Shown: piece after piece, positions 40,405 to 52,115 of the stretch
Layout of the letters: every line of letters begins with the position of its first letter
Position numbering within the stretch: position 1 is the stretch's first letter
From: Mycobacterium dioxanotrophicus
GTDB taxonomy: Bacteria > Actinomycetota > Actinomycetes > Mycobacteriales > Mycobacteriaceae
Length of the DNA stretch: 64,000 nucleotides
Direction of reading: 5' to 3'
Assembly: GCF_002157835.1 (NCBI RefSeq)
Contig: NZ_CP020809.1
Coordinates: 434,001-498,000 of the forward strand
Position numbers and translations under genes: made by a program
Notes under the pieces: model-generated
What the model saw: only the letters and a program-made list of their open reading frames with translations
Database searches by the model: none
What the model was told of the DNA's origin: nothing

Positions 40405-41945
40405 AATTGGGCGCACCTCAGCTCGTGTCCCTTGGTGGTCAGGCACTTGCCGTTCTGCAGGTTCCACTGCCAGCCGTGCAGGTTGCAGGTGAGGGTATTG
40501 CCTTCCACCACACCAAATTTCGACAGGTCCGCCTTCAGGTGGGGGCAGCGCCGCTGGATCTCCCAGCCGTCGAGGGTGATGGTCGCGGTGTCGTCGTGCG
40601 CCTCGGCGAACCAGCCGTCGGCGTAGGCGATCCGCTCGTCGGTCAGGCACTTGAAGAATGTGTAGAGGTACTCGTTGTAACCGCCGACCCGCCAGGCCCG
40701 GAAGCGGGTGGACAGGAAGATGGTGTTGACCCAGTCCGGTTCGTTGTCGCGCAGCACCGTGCGGACCAACTCGGGCGCGATCTCGAACCCGTAGCGGAAC
40801 TTCTCGTCGGCAATCGGTTCGCGCACAGTGCGTTTGGGGAAGTCCAGCACCACCGTCTCGGCGCCGAGGCGCAGCTCGACGGGATAGCCGATGCCGTCGC
40901 AGATCTGGTCGGACTGCAGCATGATCGGTTCGAAGACCGCACGCAACGGTTCCAGCAGCGGTTCTCCCGCCGCGGGCGCCCAGCCGGCCTTCTCGGCGGC
41001 CAGCACGGGGGCCATCCGCTGGGCGTAGTCCTCGATGTAGGCGGCCTTGCCGGTGGTGAACACAGCCTCGGGGTCTTCGATCGGATGGCTGAGGCCGTTC
41101 AGCTCCGAGCCGGTGAAATCGGCGACCGACCCGGGCACCATGAGCAGGCCGCGATCATGGCCGTGGCGGCGCATCTGATCGAGGAACACCACCTGGTCGG
41201 GGAAGATGTTGGCCGGGTCACCATGGTCGTCGTTGAGGTCACGCAGCTCCGGGTCCAGGAAGCAGGGCGGACCGGCCGAGGGGATCACCCAGGTGGCCCC
41301 GACCTGGGCGATGTACTGGCGGCAGCGGTCCATCTGGCGCTGGCGCTTCTGGATGCCGAAGGCCTCCTTGGCCCGCTCGGGCATGTCGTAGACCATCGGG
41401 TACCAGATGGCGCCGGAGTACTGCAGCATGTGCACGTCGACCTGGCCGAAGTCGGCATGCAGCACATCCAGGTCGACGGGCCGTGCGTCGTTCATGTTGA
41501 AGGCCGTCGTGACACCGTCGGACACCACCAGCCCGGAGTCGCCGATCGGGCCGTCCGCGGGGGCCCGCAACGCGATGATCATCACGTCGAGGTCGCCCTT
41601 GGGCCCGCTGACGGTGTGCTTGACCGAATCCGTGGTCTCGAAGAACGTGTGGAAGCCGAGCTTCTCCAACTCGCGGCGCAGGTCCGGCACGGGATAGTCC
41701 GGCAGCAGCACCACGGCGTCCTTGTTGACGTGGCGGCTCAGGTTCTCCGGGTCGAAGTGGTCCTTGTGCAGATGGGAGACATAGAGGTAATCGACGTCTC
41801 CCAGCGCCGTCCAGTCGAGCTGGCTGTTGTCCGGGAACGGGAACCACGATGCGAAGTACGCCGGGTTGACCCACGGATCGCACAAGATGCTGCCGGCCCT
41901 GGTATCGATCCGGAAGCCGGCATGTCCGACGCTTGTGACCTGCAC
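40401..41945 (-). CDS. MBL-fold hydrolase fused to a C-terminal Rieske [2Fe-2S] domain (Rv3818 type)
   Basis: The 514-residue protein starts with a metallo-beta-lactamase-like domain (UlaG/CMP-sialic acid hydroxylase-like). Its metal motif is VSHLHKDHFDP (His58, His60, Asp62, His63), preceded by CDPWVNPAYFASWF. The C-terminal 60 residues are a Rieske domain with RRCPHLKAD (Cys467, His469) and CNLHGW (Cys487, His490). An electron-carrier domain on a hydrolase-type fold suggests an oxygenase or reductase. Homologue of Rv3818; the substrate is unknown. First gene of a two-gene operon. Confidence 0.87.
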   Translation of the reverse strand: MQVTSVGHAGFRIDTRAGSILCDPWVNPAYFASWFPFPDNSQLDWTALGDVDYLYVSHLHKDHFDPENLSRHVNKDAVVLLPDYPVPDLRRELEKLGFHTFFETTDSVKHTVSGPKGDLDVMIIALRAPADGPIGDSGLVVSDGVTTAFNMNDARPVDLDVLHADFGQVDVHMLQYSGAIWYPMVYDMPERAKEAFGIQKRQRQMDRCRQYIAQVGATWVIPSAGPPCFLDPELRDLNDDHGDPANIFPDQVVFLDQMRRHGHDRGLLMVPGSVADFTGSELNGLSHPIEDPEAVFTTGKAAYIEDYAQRMAPVLAAEKAGWAPAAGEPLLEPLRAVFEPIMLQSDQICDGIGYPVELRLGAETVVLDFPKRTVREPIADEKFRYGFEIAPELVRTVLRDNEPDWVNTIFLSTRFRAWRVGGYNEYLYTFFKCLTDERIAYADGWFAEAHDDTATITLDGWEIQRRCPHLKADLSKFGVVEGNTLTCNLHGWQWNLQNGKCLTTKGHELRCAQL

Positions 41946-42072
41946 GAATAGCCTTTCGATTCAGAACATGGAGCGCCAGCCAGCCTAGCCGGAATCCGGC
42001 GACGCGCCGAAGCGCTGCTGGCCAGGGCCGCATCGGGATCGGTCCGGCGGTCCGACCGTGATGGCTGCGCAC

Positions 42073-42078
42073 TACGCT
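42073..42078 (+). promoter_or_regulatory. -10 element, leaderless promoter of the acyltransferase operon
   Basis: TACGCT is 7 bases before the GTG at 42086. Confidence 0.5.
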
Positions 42079-42085
42079 TGCGGCT

Positions 42086-42880
42086 GTGGAACCGGTGTAC
42101 GGGACTGTCATCCAGCTCGCCCGGCTGGCGTGGCGGCTACAGGGGCTGAAGTTCACTGTGACCGGGGTGGAGAACCTGCCCGTCACCGGCGGAGCGGTGG
42201 TGGCCATCAACCACACCAGCTACTTCGACTTCACCTTCGCCGGCCTGCCTGCGTACAAGCAGAAGCGGGGCCGCAAGGTGCGGTTCATGGCCAAAAAAGA
42301 GGTGTTCGACAACAAGATCACCGGGCCGATCATGCGCAGCCTGCGCCATATCGAGGTGGACCGGGACAACGGCGCATCCTCCTACGATGCGGCTGTCGAG
42401 TACCTCAAAGCCGGTGAGCTGGTCGGGGTGTATCCCGAGGCCACCATCAGCCGCAGTTTCGAGATCAAGGGGTTCAAGTCCGGCGCGGCGCGGATGGCGA
42501 TCCAGGCCGATGTGCCGATCGTTCCGCACATCGTCTGGGGTGCCCAGCGAATCTGGACCAAGGGACATCCGAAGAAGCTCTACCGGCCCAAGGTGCCGAT
42601 CTTCATCACTGTCGGTGAGCCGATTCAGCCGACGCTGCCTGCCGCCGAGCTGACGGCGCTGCTGCATTCCCGGATGCAGCACCTGCTCGAACAGGTGCAG
42701 GACGCGTATGGGCCGTACCCTCCCGGCGAGTTCTGGGTGCCGCATCGCCTAGGCGGCGGCGCGCCGTCACTGGCCGAGGCCAACCGGATGGATGCCGAGG
42801 AGGCCGCGGAGAAGGCGGCCCGGCGGCGGGCGTTGGGGGAACAGACCGGGCCGGCCGAGCCGACTGGTGCGTCGGGGTAG
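42086..42880 (+). CDS. PlsC-family 1-acylglycerol-3-phosphate O-acyltransferase
   Basis: The 264-residue protein has the acyltransferase HX4D motif in AINHTSYFDFTF, the glycerol-phosphate-binding GVYPEATISRSFEIKGFKSG, and the VPHIVWG block. It is homologous to the Rv3814c-Rv3816c acyltransferases. These place an acyl chain on lysophosphatidic acid or a related lipid at the inner membrane. The C-terminal tail is Ala/Glu/Arg-rich and probably disordered. It is followed 6 bases later by a paralogue, so this is a tandem duplication. Confidence 0.9.
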   Translation: MEPVYGTVIQLARLAWRLQGLKFTVTGVENLPVTGGAVVAINHTSYFDFTFAGLPAYKQKRGRKVRFMAKKEVFDNKITGPIMRSLRHIEVDRDNGASSYDAAVEYLKAGELVGVYPEATISRSFEIKGFKSGAARMAIQADVPIVPHIVWGAQRIWTKGHPKKLYRPKVPIFITVGEPIQPTLPAAELTALLHSRMQHLLEQVQDAYGPYPPGEFWVPHRLGGGAPSLAEANRMDAEEAAEKAARRRALGEQTGPAEPTGASG

Positions 42881-42886
42881 GTCCGG

Positions 42887-43648
42887 ATGGAACCCGTTTT
42901 CCGAAGTTTGGAAATCGCAGCCGAGTTGGCGGTTCGGGCTACCGGAACCAGGATCACCTTCCGCGGCGTGGAGAATCTGCCGGCGACGGGCGGCGCCGTC
43001 GTCGCGATCAACCACACCAGCTATGTGGACTTTCTGCCCGCCGCCCTGGCCGCGAAGGAACGCGGCCGCCGGATGCGCTTCATGATCAAGGCCGAGATGC
43101 AGCAGGTGAAGCCGGTCAATTTCCTGATCAGGCACACCAGGACGATTCCCGTGCATCGCGAGGCCGGGGCCGGGGCCTATGCCCTCGCGGTGCAATCGTT
43201 GCGCCACGGCGAACTGGTCGGCGTATACCCGGAAGCCACCATCAGCCGCAGCTTCGAACTCAAGGGCTTCAAGACCGGGGCGGTGCGCATGGCCTTGGAG
43301 GCTGACGTGCCGATCGTCCCGCTGATCGTCTGGGGCGTACACCGGATTTGGACCAAGGACCATCCGAGGACGTTGGGGCGCAAGAAGTTTCCCGTGACCG
43401 TCGAGCTGGGCCCGCCCATCGCGCCGGCCGGCACGGTCGAGCAACTGGATGCGCGGCTGCGCACCTCGATGACGGATCTGCTGGACCGGGTGCAGCGCGA
43501 GTACCCGGCGCCCCCGGGAGAGTACTGGGTGCCGCGCCGACTGGGCGGGTCGGCGCCGACACCGGAGGAGGCCAAGCGCCTCGATGAGGCCGAGTTGGCC
43601 GAGCGCGCGCGTAAGCGCGCGGGCAAATCGACAGGAAAACATATTTGA
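42887..43648 (+). CDS. PlsC-family acyltransferase, tandem paralogue
   Basis: The 253-residue protein shares the layout of the preceding gene: AINHTSYVDFLPAALAAKE with the HX4D motif, GVYPEATISRSFELKGFKTG, and VPLIVWGVHRIWTKDHP. The two differ in the residues between motifs, so they may use different acyl chains or acceptors. M. tuberculosis has three such genes in a row and here only two are visible. The stop overlaps the ATG of the HAD gene by one base. Confidence 0.9.
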   Translation: MEPVFRSLEIAAELAVRATGTRITFRGVENLPATGGAVVAINHTSYVDFLPAALAAKERGRRMRFMIKAEMQQVKPVNFLIRHTRTIPVHREAGAGAYALAVQSLRHGELVGVYPEATISRSFELKGFKTGAVRMALEADVPIVPLIVWGVHRIWTKDHPRTLGRKKFPVTVELGPPIAPAGTVEQLDARLRTSMTDLLDRVQREYPAPPGEYWVPRRLGGSAPTPEEAKRLDEAELAERARKRAGKSTGKHI

Positions 43649-44478
43649 TGGCGATCGATCCGAGACCGCGGCTGATCGCCACGGACGTTGACGGAACGCT
43701 GCTCGACGAAGACGAGAAGGTGACCCCCCGCACGCGCGCAGCCGTGCAGGCCGCCGTCGCGTCTGGCGCGGTGTTCGTACTGGCGACGGGCCGGCCGCCG
43801 CGTTGGATCACGCCCGTGGTCGAGGGGCTGGGGCTGGCGCCGCTCGCGGTGTGCGCCAACGGCGCGGTGATCTACGACCCGCAGACCGACCGGATCGTCT
43901 CGGCGAACACGCTGCTGCCCGATGCCCTCGGTGAACTCGCCGAGATCGCGAACCGGGTGATCCCCGGCGCGGGTCTGGCGGTCGAGCGCGTGGGCACCTC
44001 GGCGCACGATGCGGCCACCCCGCAGTTCGTCAGCTCGCCGGGTTACGAGCACGCGTGGCTCAACCCCGACAACACCGAGGTGTCCGTCGAGGACCTGTTG
44101 TCCCAGCCCGCCGTGAAACTGCTGGTCCGCAAGGCGGGTGCACGCAGCTCCGACATGGCAGCCGCGCTCGTCGAGCACGTCGGCCTGCTCGGCGACATCA
44201 CCTACTCGACCAACAACGGTCTGATCGAGGTGGTGCCGGTGGGCATCAGCAAGGCCACCGGGGTGGAGCAGCTCGCAGGCCCGCTCGGGCTCAGCGCCGT
44301 CGACGTCGTCGCGTTCGGCGACATGCCCAACGACGTGCCGATGCTGAGCTGGGCCGGGCGCGGCGTGGCCATGGGCAATGCCCACCCCGAGGCCTTGGCG
44401 GCTGCCGACGAGGTGACCGTGACCAACGCCGACGACGGCGTGGCGCGGGTGCTGGAACGCTGGTGGGGCGATCGTTAG
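43648..44478 (+). CDS. HAD-superfamily (Cof-type) phosphatase
   Basis: The 276-residue protein begins with the HAD motif I LIATDVDGTLLDED (nucleophile Asp followed by acid Asp). It has motif II VFVLATGRPP, a lysine in AVKLLVRKAG, and motif III/IV DVVAFGDMPNDVPML. The large C2B cap marks the Cof subfamily acting on sugar phosphates or similar small molecules. Homologue of Rv3813c. The ATG at 43648 overlaps the previous stop (TGATG); the TTG at 43645 is less likely. It closes the acyltransferase operon. Confidence 0.9.
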   Translation: MAIDPRPRLIATDVDGTLLDEDEKVTPRTRAAVQAAVASGAVFVLATGRPPRWITPVVEGLGLAPLAVCANGAVIYDPQTDRIVSANTLLPDALGELAEIANRVIPGAGLAVERVGTSAHDAATPQFVSSPGYEHAWLNPDNTEVSVEDLLSQPAVKLLVRKAGARSSDMAAALVEHVGLLGDITYSTNNGLIEVVPVGISKATGVEQLAGPLGLSAVDVVAFGDMPNDVPMLSWAGRGVAMGNAHPEALAAADEVTVTNADDGVARVLERWWGDR

Positions 44479-44485
44479 GTGATCA

Positions 44486-46081
44486 CTAGGTGATCGGGGT
44501 GAACCGCTCCAGCTGAACTGGCTGCTGGTCGGCCGGCGGCGGCGGGAGTTCCTGCGGAACCCCGTCGACCACGCGGGTCACGGTGCCCTTCTCGCGGTCG
44601 AAGTTCAGCGTGCCGTGCTGGAAGTTCTGCCCGATCCACAGCGGTTCGGGGATCTCGCCGCTGGTCGGCAGTCCGAGGATGCCGCGTTCGAAGCCGAGCG
44701 AGCCCCAGGCTTCGTAGATGGCTCCGGTGACGGGCTGGGCCCCGCTCTCCGGTGACCAGTAGATCGCGCCGCGCTCGAAGGTGGCGTAACGCGCGGACCC
44801 TTCCGCCGCGGTCTCCGGCGAAGTCGGGTTGCCGAGCAGCCCGCCGGAGGCTCCGAGGGATTCCCAGCGGGCGTAGATGGCCCCGCCTCGCATCTGTTCG
44901 GCCAGGTCCGCCGGGCCCGGCGGCTGGTTGAACCGGGCGGCGATGTCGCGGAGGCGGTCCATCTCGGCGTAGGCGGCATTGCCGGGGCACTCGGTGTTGC
45001 CGACGTCGCGGTGGGTGAAGATCGTCGGCAGGGTGGGGGTGGCACCGAGCGGGAAGTGGGTGAACGAGCCGCCGGCGGAGGTGAGCACCACGGTGCCCTT
45101 GGGGTCGACGTGGTCGAGGCCGAGCCGCCAGCCCAGCAGCCGTCCTACCGTGTTCAGCTGAATCTCGGTGGGTGGCACATCGTTGAAGTCGCCGATCATC
45201 GCCACACCCCAGGTGTCGCGGTTGAACCCACCGGTGTGCGAGCCCTCGACGGCCCGGTTGATGCCGCCTGCCCGGCCCTCGAAGACCTGGCCGTACTTGT
45301 CGACCAGCGCGTTGTAGGCGATGTCGCACCAGCCGAGCGTGCGGGCGTGGTACTCGTAGATCGACCGGACGATCCCGGCTGAGTCTTCCGGTGCGTAGTC
45401 GTTGCTGCCGGCCGTGTGGTGCACGACGGCGGCGCGAACACTCCTGTCGTACACCGGGTTTCCGCATCGCATCGACTCGTCGGCGCCCCACTGGGCGCGC
45501 GTGATGACGTTGGGCGGCACGCCGGGCGGAGTGGCGGCGGTGGGCAGCGGTCCGGTGTCCACCGGGGCCTTGGGCGGGGCGATGAGGACCGCGGTGACCG
45601 TCTGGGGGAGGGGCTGTTCGACGGACGCGGGCCGGTAGCCGAGGCCGGGCTGCCGGGGTCCGGGGGGTCTGGGTGTCGCGGCGTGGCTGACGGCGATCTG
45701 CACGGTGGTGGTGCGCCCGACGAACACCGGTTCGGTGCCGCGCGGCCCGGAGCCGCCCTCGTTGCCCACCCCGTCGAGGTTCTCCGCCTCGTACCAGGGT
45801 CCCCAGGAGCCGTCGGCTTTCTGCGCCCGGACCTTGGCCGAGGTGCCGCTGAGGTCCTGTGCGGTGAGCGCGACCATCGAGAACGGGGTGTCTTGGTGGA
45901 CCTCCCGGACGCTGTCGCCGCCGCTCAGATTGTCCAGCGGTTGCTGAGTGAGTATCGGTGCAGCGTCGACTGGATCGGTGCGATTGCTACCGGGCACGCC
46001 GTCGACCGCCCAGGGCAGGATGACGACCGTTGCCGCGAGCGCAGTGAAGAGTAGTGGCGGCGCGGTACGGCGGGACAGCAC
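44486..46081 (-). CDS. Secreted PGRP-type N-acetylmuramoyl-L-alanine amidase with LGFP repeats (Rv3811 type)
   Basis: The 531-residue protein has a signal sequence (PPLLFTALAATVVILPWAVD), an N-terminal beta domain, and an amidase_2/PGRP domain at about 195-370. Its zinc ligands are in VVHHTAG, IFTHRDVG and TECPGN. The C-terminal part carries LGFP-type repeats (ESLGASGGLLGNPTS, EAWGSLGFERGILGLPTS), which in actinobacteria anchor proteins to the cell wall. It cuts the bond between MurNAc and L-Ala in peptidoglycan. It ends 7 bases from the convergent HAD gene. Confidence 0.9.
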   Translation of the reverse strand: MLSRRTAPPLLFTALAATVVILPWAVDGVPGSNRTDPVDAAPILTQQPLDNLSGGDSVREVHQDTPFSMVALTAQDLSGTSAKVRAQKADGSWGPWYEAENLDGVGNEGGSGPRGTEPVFVGRTTTVQIAVSHAATPRPPGPRQPGLGYRPASVEQPLPQTVTAVLIAPPKAPVDTGPLPTAATPPGVPPNVITRAQWGADESMRCGNPVYDRSVRAAVVHHTAGSNDYAPEDSAGIVRSIYEYHARTLGWCDIAYNALVDKYGQVFEGRAGGINRAVEGSHTGGFNRDTWGVAMIGDFNDVPPTEIQLNTVGRLLGWRLGLDHVDPKGTVVLTSAGGSFTHFPLGATPTLPTIFTHRDVGNTECPGNAAYAEMDRLRDIAARFNQPPGPADLAEQMRGGAIYARWESLGASGGLLGNPTSPETAAEGSARYATFERGAIYWSPESGAQPVTGAIYEAWGSLGFERGILGLPTSGEIPEPLWIGQNFQHGTLNFDREKGTVTRVVDGVPQELPPPPADQQPVQLERFTPIT

Positions 46082-46146
46082 GGACTGATGTTACGTATGT
46101 GTCTGTTGTTACGAATGTTTCGACACGCGATTCTCAGCCGGCACGC

Positions 46147-46187
46147 AACGGCACCGCAGAGCCTCCACTGGCTTCTGCGGTGCCGTT
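46147..46187. terminator. 14-bp hairpin between erp and the amidase gene
   Basis: AACGGCACCGCAGA (46147-46160) pairs perfectly with TCTGCGGTGCCGTT (46174-46187) around a 13-base loop. It lies 30 bases after the erp stop. Confidence 0.7.
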
Positions 46188-46216
46188 TCGTAACAAGCCT
46201 TTCCTGCCTGGGCCCG

Positions 46217-47224
46217 TCAGGGCGTCGGCAGCGGCGGTGCCGGTACGGGCGGTGCCGGCACCGCGGGTGCGGCCGCAGGCATGCCCTGTTTCATCGCCGA
46301 GGTGATGGCAGGCATCACCATGCCCTTGAGCAGATCGATCGCCTGGCCGGCGCCGAGCTGTTGGGCTGCGCTGGACAGGTCGCCGAAGAGGCCACCCCCA
46401 CCAGTGCTGCTGGTGGCGGGCATCGCACTCAGCGACGGGTCGGTCCCCAGCGGGCCACCGAGGATCGGGTAGGTGCCACCCAGGCCCGGGTCGCCGGCGA
46501 TCGGAACCTCACCCGGGGCGGGCAGGGCGCCGCCGTTGGAGATCGGCATCAGCGACGGGTCGGTGCCCAGACCGGGCGTGGTCAGGCCCGGCGTGGCGGG
46601 AGCGCCGAGGCTCGGCGTGGTCAGCCCACCGGGCACGGCTCCGGCCGGGTTGGTCAGCCCACCGGGCAGGGCGCCCGCAGGGTTGGTCAACGCCGGGTTG
46701 CTCAGGGCCGGGTTGCTCAGCGCGGGATCGGTCAGCGCACCCGGCGCGGTCAGGCTCGGCGTCGCCCCCGGAGCGGCACCGGGCAGGCCGGCACCACCGG
46801 GCGCCGTCAGACCGGGGCTGGTCAGTCCCGGATTGGTGAGCCCGGGGCTGGTGAGCCCGGGGCTGGTGAGCCCAGGTGAGGTGAGGCCGGGACTGGTCAG
46901 GCCGGGGGAGGTGAGGCCAGGGCTGGTCAGCCCGGGCGCGCCCAGGCCGGGGGAGGTCAGCGTCGGCGAGGCGAGCGAGGGCGACGCCCCGGTGCCGCCG
47001 AGCAACCCGCCCGGCAGGTTGATGCCGAACTGGGAGAGCCCCTGGGACAGCGCGGACATCAGCTCGGTGGGCAGGTCGGTGATCATGGCGGCCTGGGTGA
47101 ATTCGCGCTGCTGAGGCTCAGGGGAAAGCTGGGTGACCGCAACCAATGCTGCTGGACTTGCGACTGCCACTGCAGCGACTGCACGCATGGCTGTCGAGAG
47201 CTTGCGTCGACGTCGGTTCGGCAC
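46217..47224 (-). CDS. erp: Exported repetitive protein Erp (PirG)
   Basis: The 335-residue surface protein starts MPNRRRRKLSTAMRAVAAVA, a signal peptide with a basic end. A conserved N-terminal domain (EFTQAAMITDLPTELMSALS, GINLPGGLLGGTG) is followed by PGLTS-type repeats (92-141), more PAL/PGG repeats, and a C-terminal domain ending in a hydrophobic and Pro/Ala-rich stretch. Erp (Rv3810) is a cell-envelope virulence factor in M. tuberculosis, and its repeats vary between species. GTG start at 47224 with GAGGAG upstream. It is divergent from glf. Confidence 0.9.
   Translation of the reverse strand: MPNRRRRKLSTAMRAVAAVAVASPAALVAVTQLSPEPQQREFTQAAMITDLPTELMSALSQGLSQFGINLPGGLLGGTGASPSLASPTLTSPGLGAPGLTSPGLTSPGLTSPGLTSPGLTSPGLTSPGLTNPGLTSPGLTAPGGAGLPGAAPGATPSLTAPGALTDPALSNPALSNPALTNPAGALPGGLTNPAGAVPGGLTTPSLGAPATPGLTTPGLGTDPSLMPISNGGALPAPGEVPIAGDPGLGGTYPILGGPLGTDPSLSAMPATSSTGGGGLFGDLSSAAQQLGAGQAIDLLKGMVMPAITSAMKQGMPAAAPAVPAPPVPAPPLPTP
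46802..46951 (-). repeat. PGLTS tandem repeats in erp
   Basis: Ten units of 15 bp in a row encode PGLGA, six PGLTS, PGLTN, PGLTS and PGLTA. The near-identical 15-mers are prone to slippage, so the number may vary between strains. Confidence 0.88.
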
Positions 47225-47410
47225 GGAAGTCTCCTCAAATTGGACTGCATATCTGTACTGCTCAGGTCTGTCAGCAGCTAAGGACGAAACGTGCGAAGCC
47301 CATGAGTGCCAACGTGATCGATGGTACTTGTGTGACTAATGGGTCTAGAGTGACGATATTGAATTGTGAGCGAATTGCGACCTACGCCCGCTATCGAATT
47401 CGGGCTGTAG

Positions 47411-50616
<3,206 letters not shown>

Positions 50617-50617
50617 G

Positions 50618-51148
50618 ATGGCCGACGCCCCGCGCGGCGAGGACGCCGTGCTGGTAGCCGTTCAGTCGGCACTGGCAGGCCGCACCGGCGTACTCGCCGG
50701 GGCGCGTGCGCTGTCCCACTTCGGGGAGCACAGCCTGGGCTGGGTCGGCCTGGCCGCGGCGGGTGCGCTGGTGCAGCCGTCCAAGCGCCGGTCCTGGCTT
50801 GCGGTGGGCGCCGGTGCCTTCCTGGCACACGCCGCCGCGGTGGTGATCAAGCGGGTGGTACGCCGCGAGCGTCCACACCACCCCGACATCGCGGTGAACG
50901 TGGGGACCCCGAGCCGGCTGAGTTTCCCGTCCGCGCACGCCACCTCGACCACCGCGGCCGCGGTGCTGCTGGCCCAGACCACCGGTCTGCCGCTGCCCGT
51001 GGTCCTGGTGCCGCCGATGGCGCTGTCGCGCCTGGTGCTCGGCGTGCACTACCCGACCGATGTGCTCACCGGCGTGGCCGTCGGTGCCCTGGTGGGAAAG
51101 GCGGTCGGGACAGCGGTGAACCGGGATTCTGGGGTCGAAGGAGACTGA
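50618..51148 (+). CDS. PAP2-family phosphatase (Rv3807c type)
   Basis: The 176-residue membrane protein has four to five helices and the PAP2 signature: KRVVRRERPHH, SFPSAHATSTTAA, and SRLVLGVHYPTDVLTG. Its place next to ubiA led to the proposal, for Rv3807c, that it removes the 5-phosphate from decaprenyl-phosphoryl-5-phosphoribose in the arabinose-donor pathway. The activity is inferred. ATG at 50618 is one base after the glfT2 stop. The start inside glfT2 is a shadow. Confidence 0.88.
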   Translation: MADAPRGEDAVLVAVQSALAGRTGVLAGARALSHFGEHSLGWVGLAAAGALVQPSKRRSWLAVGAGAFLAHAAAVVIKRVVRRERPHHPDIAVNVGTPSRLSFPSAHATSTTAAAVLLAQTTGLPLPVVLVPPMALSRLVLGVHYPTDVLTGVAVGALVGKAVGTAVNRDSGVEGD

Positions 51149-51154
51149 TGAGCG

Positions 51155-52087
51155 ATGAGCACAGCCCGGATGAGTGAGGAAGCCCAGCCGACTTCCGGTC
51201 CGCCCAAGAACGTGGTGACCGGTGCCATCAAGGCGATGCGCCCCCGCCAGTGGGTCAAGAACCTGCTGGTGCTGGCCGCGCCGATGGCGGCGCTGGGCGG
51301 CGGCGTGCACTACAACTACGCCGACCTGGCCTACAACGTCTCGATCGCGTTCGTGGTGTTCTGCCTGGCGTCGTCGTCGATCTACCTGATCAACGACGCC
51401 CGCGACGTCGAGGCGGACCGGGCGCACCCGACCAAGCGGTTCCGGCCGATCGCGGCAGGCGTCGTGCCCGAGTGGCTGGCCTATCTGCTGGCGGTGGTGC
51501 TCGCCGCGGCGTCGCTGGGCATCTCCTGGTCGCTCACCCCGAACCTGGCCCTGGTGATGGCGATCTACGTGGCCATCCAGCTGGCCTACTGCTTCGGTCT
51601 GAAACATCAAGCGGTGCTGGACATCTGCATCGTGTCGTCCGGATTCCTGATCCGGGCCATCGCCGGTGGTGTGGCCACCGGCATCCCGCTGTCACAGTGG
51701 TTCCTGCTCGTCATGGCGTTCGGTTCCCTGTTCATGGCATCGGGCAAGCGGTACGCCGAACTGCAGCTGGCCGAGCGCACCGGCGCCAAGATCCGCAAGT
51801 CGCTGGAGAGCTACACCACCACGTACCTGCGCTTCGTCTGGACGCTGGCGGCCACCGCGGTGGTGGTCTGCTACGGACTGTGGGCCTTCGAGCGTGACCG
51901 GGTGGTCGGCTCGTCGTGGTTCGCCATATCGATGATCCCGTTCACCATCGCCATCCTGCGCTATGCGGTCGACGTCGATGGCGGCATCGCCGGCGAGCCC
52001 GAGGAGATCGCACTGCGGGACCGGGTTCTGCAGCTGCTGGCTGTGGCATGGATCGGGACCATCGGTGCTGCCATCGCTTTCAGCTGA
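51155..52087 (+). CDS. ubiA: Decaprenyl-phosphate phosphoribosyltransferase (DPPR synthase)
   Basis: UbiA (Rv3806c) joins 5-phosphoribosyl pyrophosphate to decaprenyl phosphate, the first step to the arabinan donor DPA. The 310-residue integral membrane enzyme has about nine helices, the first Asp motif LINDARDVEADRAHPTKRFR, and the second Asp pair in YAVDVDGG. GAAGGAG lies 10-11 bases before ATG 51155. ATG 51170 (MSEEAQPTS) matches the start of homologues and is also possible. It lies 6 bases after the PAP2 gene. Confidence 0.95.
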   Translation: MSTARMSEEAQPTSGPPKNVVTGAIKAMRPRQWVKNLLVLAAPMAALGGGVHYNYADLAYNVSIAFVVFCLASSSIYLINDARDVEADRAHPTKRFRPIAAGVVPEWLAYLLAVVLAAASLGISWSLTPNLALVMAIYVAIQLAYCFGLKHQAVLDICIVSSGFLIRAIAGGVATGIPLSQWFLLVMAFGSLFMASGKRYAELQLAERTGAKIRKSLESYTTTYLRFVWTLAATAVVVCYGLWAFERDRVVGSSWFAISMIPFTIAILRYAVDVDGGIAGEPEEIALRDRVLQLLAVAWIGTIGAAIAFS

Positions 52088-52115
52088 CCCCGTCAACGCC
52101 CGCCGGTGGCCCGGC

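Noticed and set aside
46802..46951. CRISPR array
   Set aside because: The units are contiguous 15-bp coding repeats in frame with erp, without unique spacers, and no cas genes are present.
47361..47379. lac-operator-like GAATTGTGAGCGAATTGCG upstream of glf
   Set aside because: Only part of the lac operator is matched and no LacI-type gene is near; likely coincidence.
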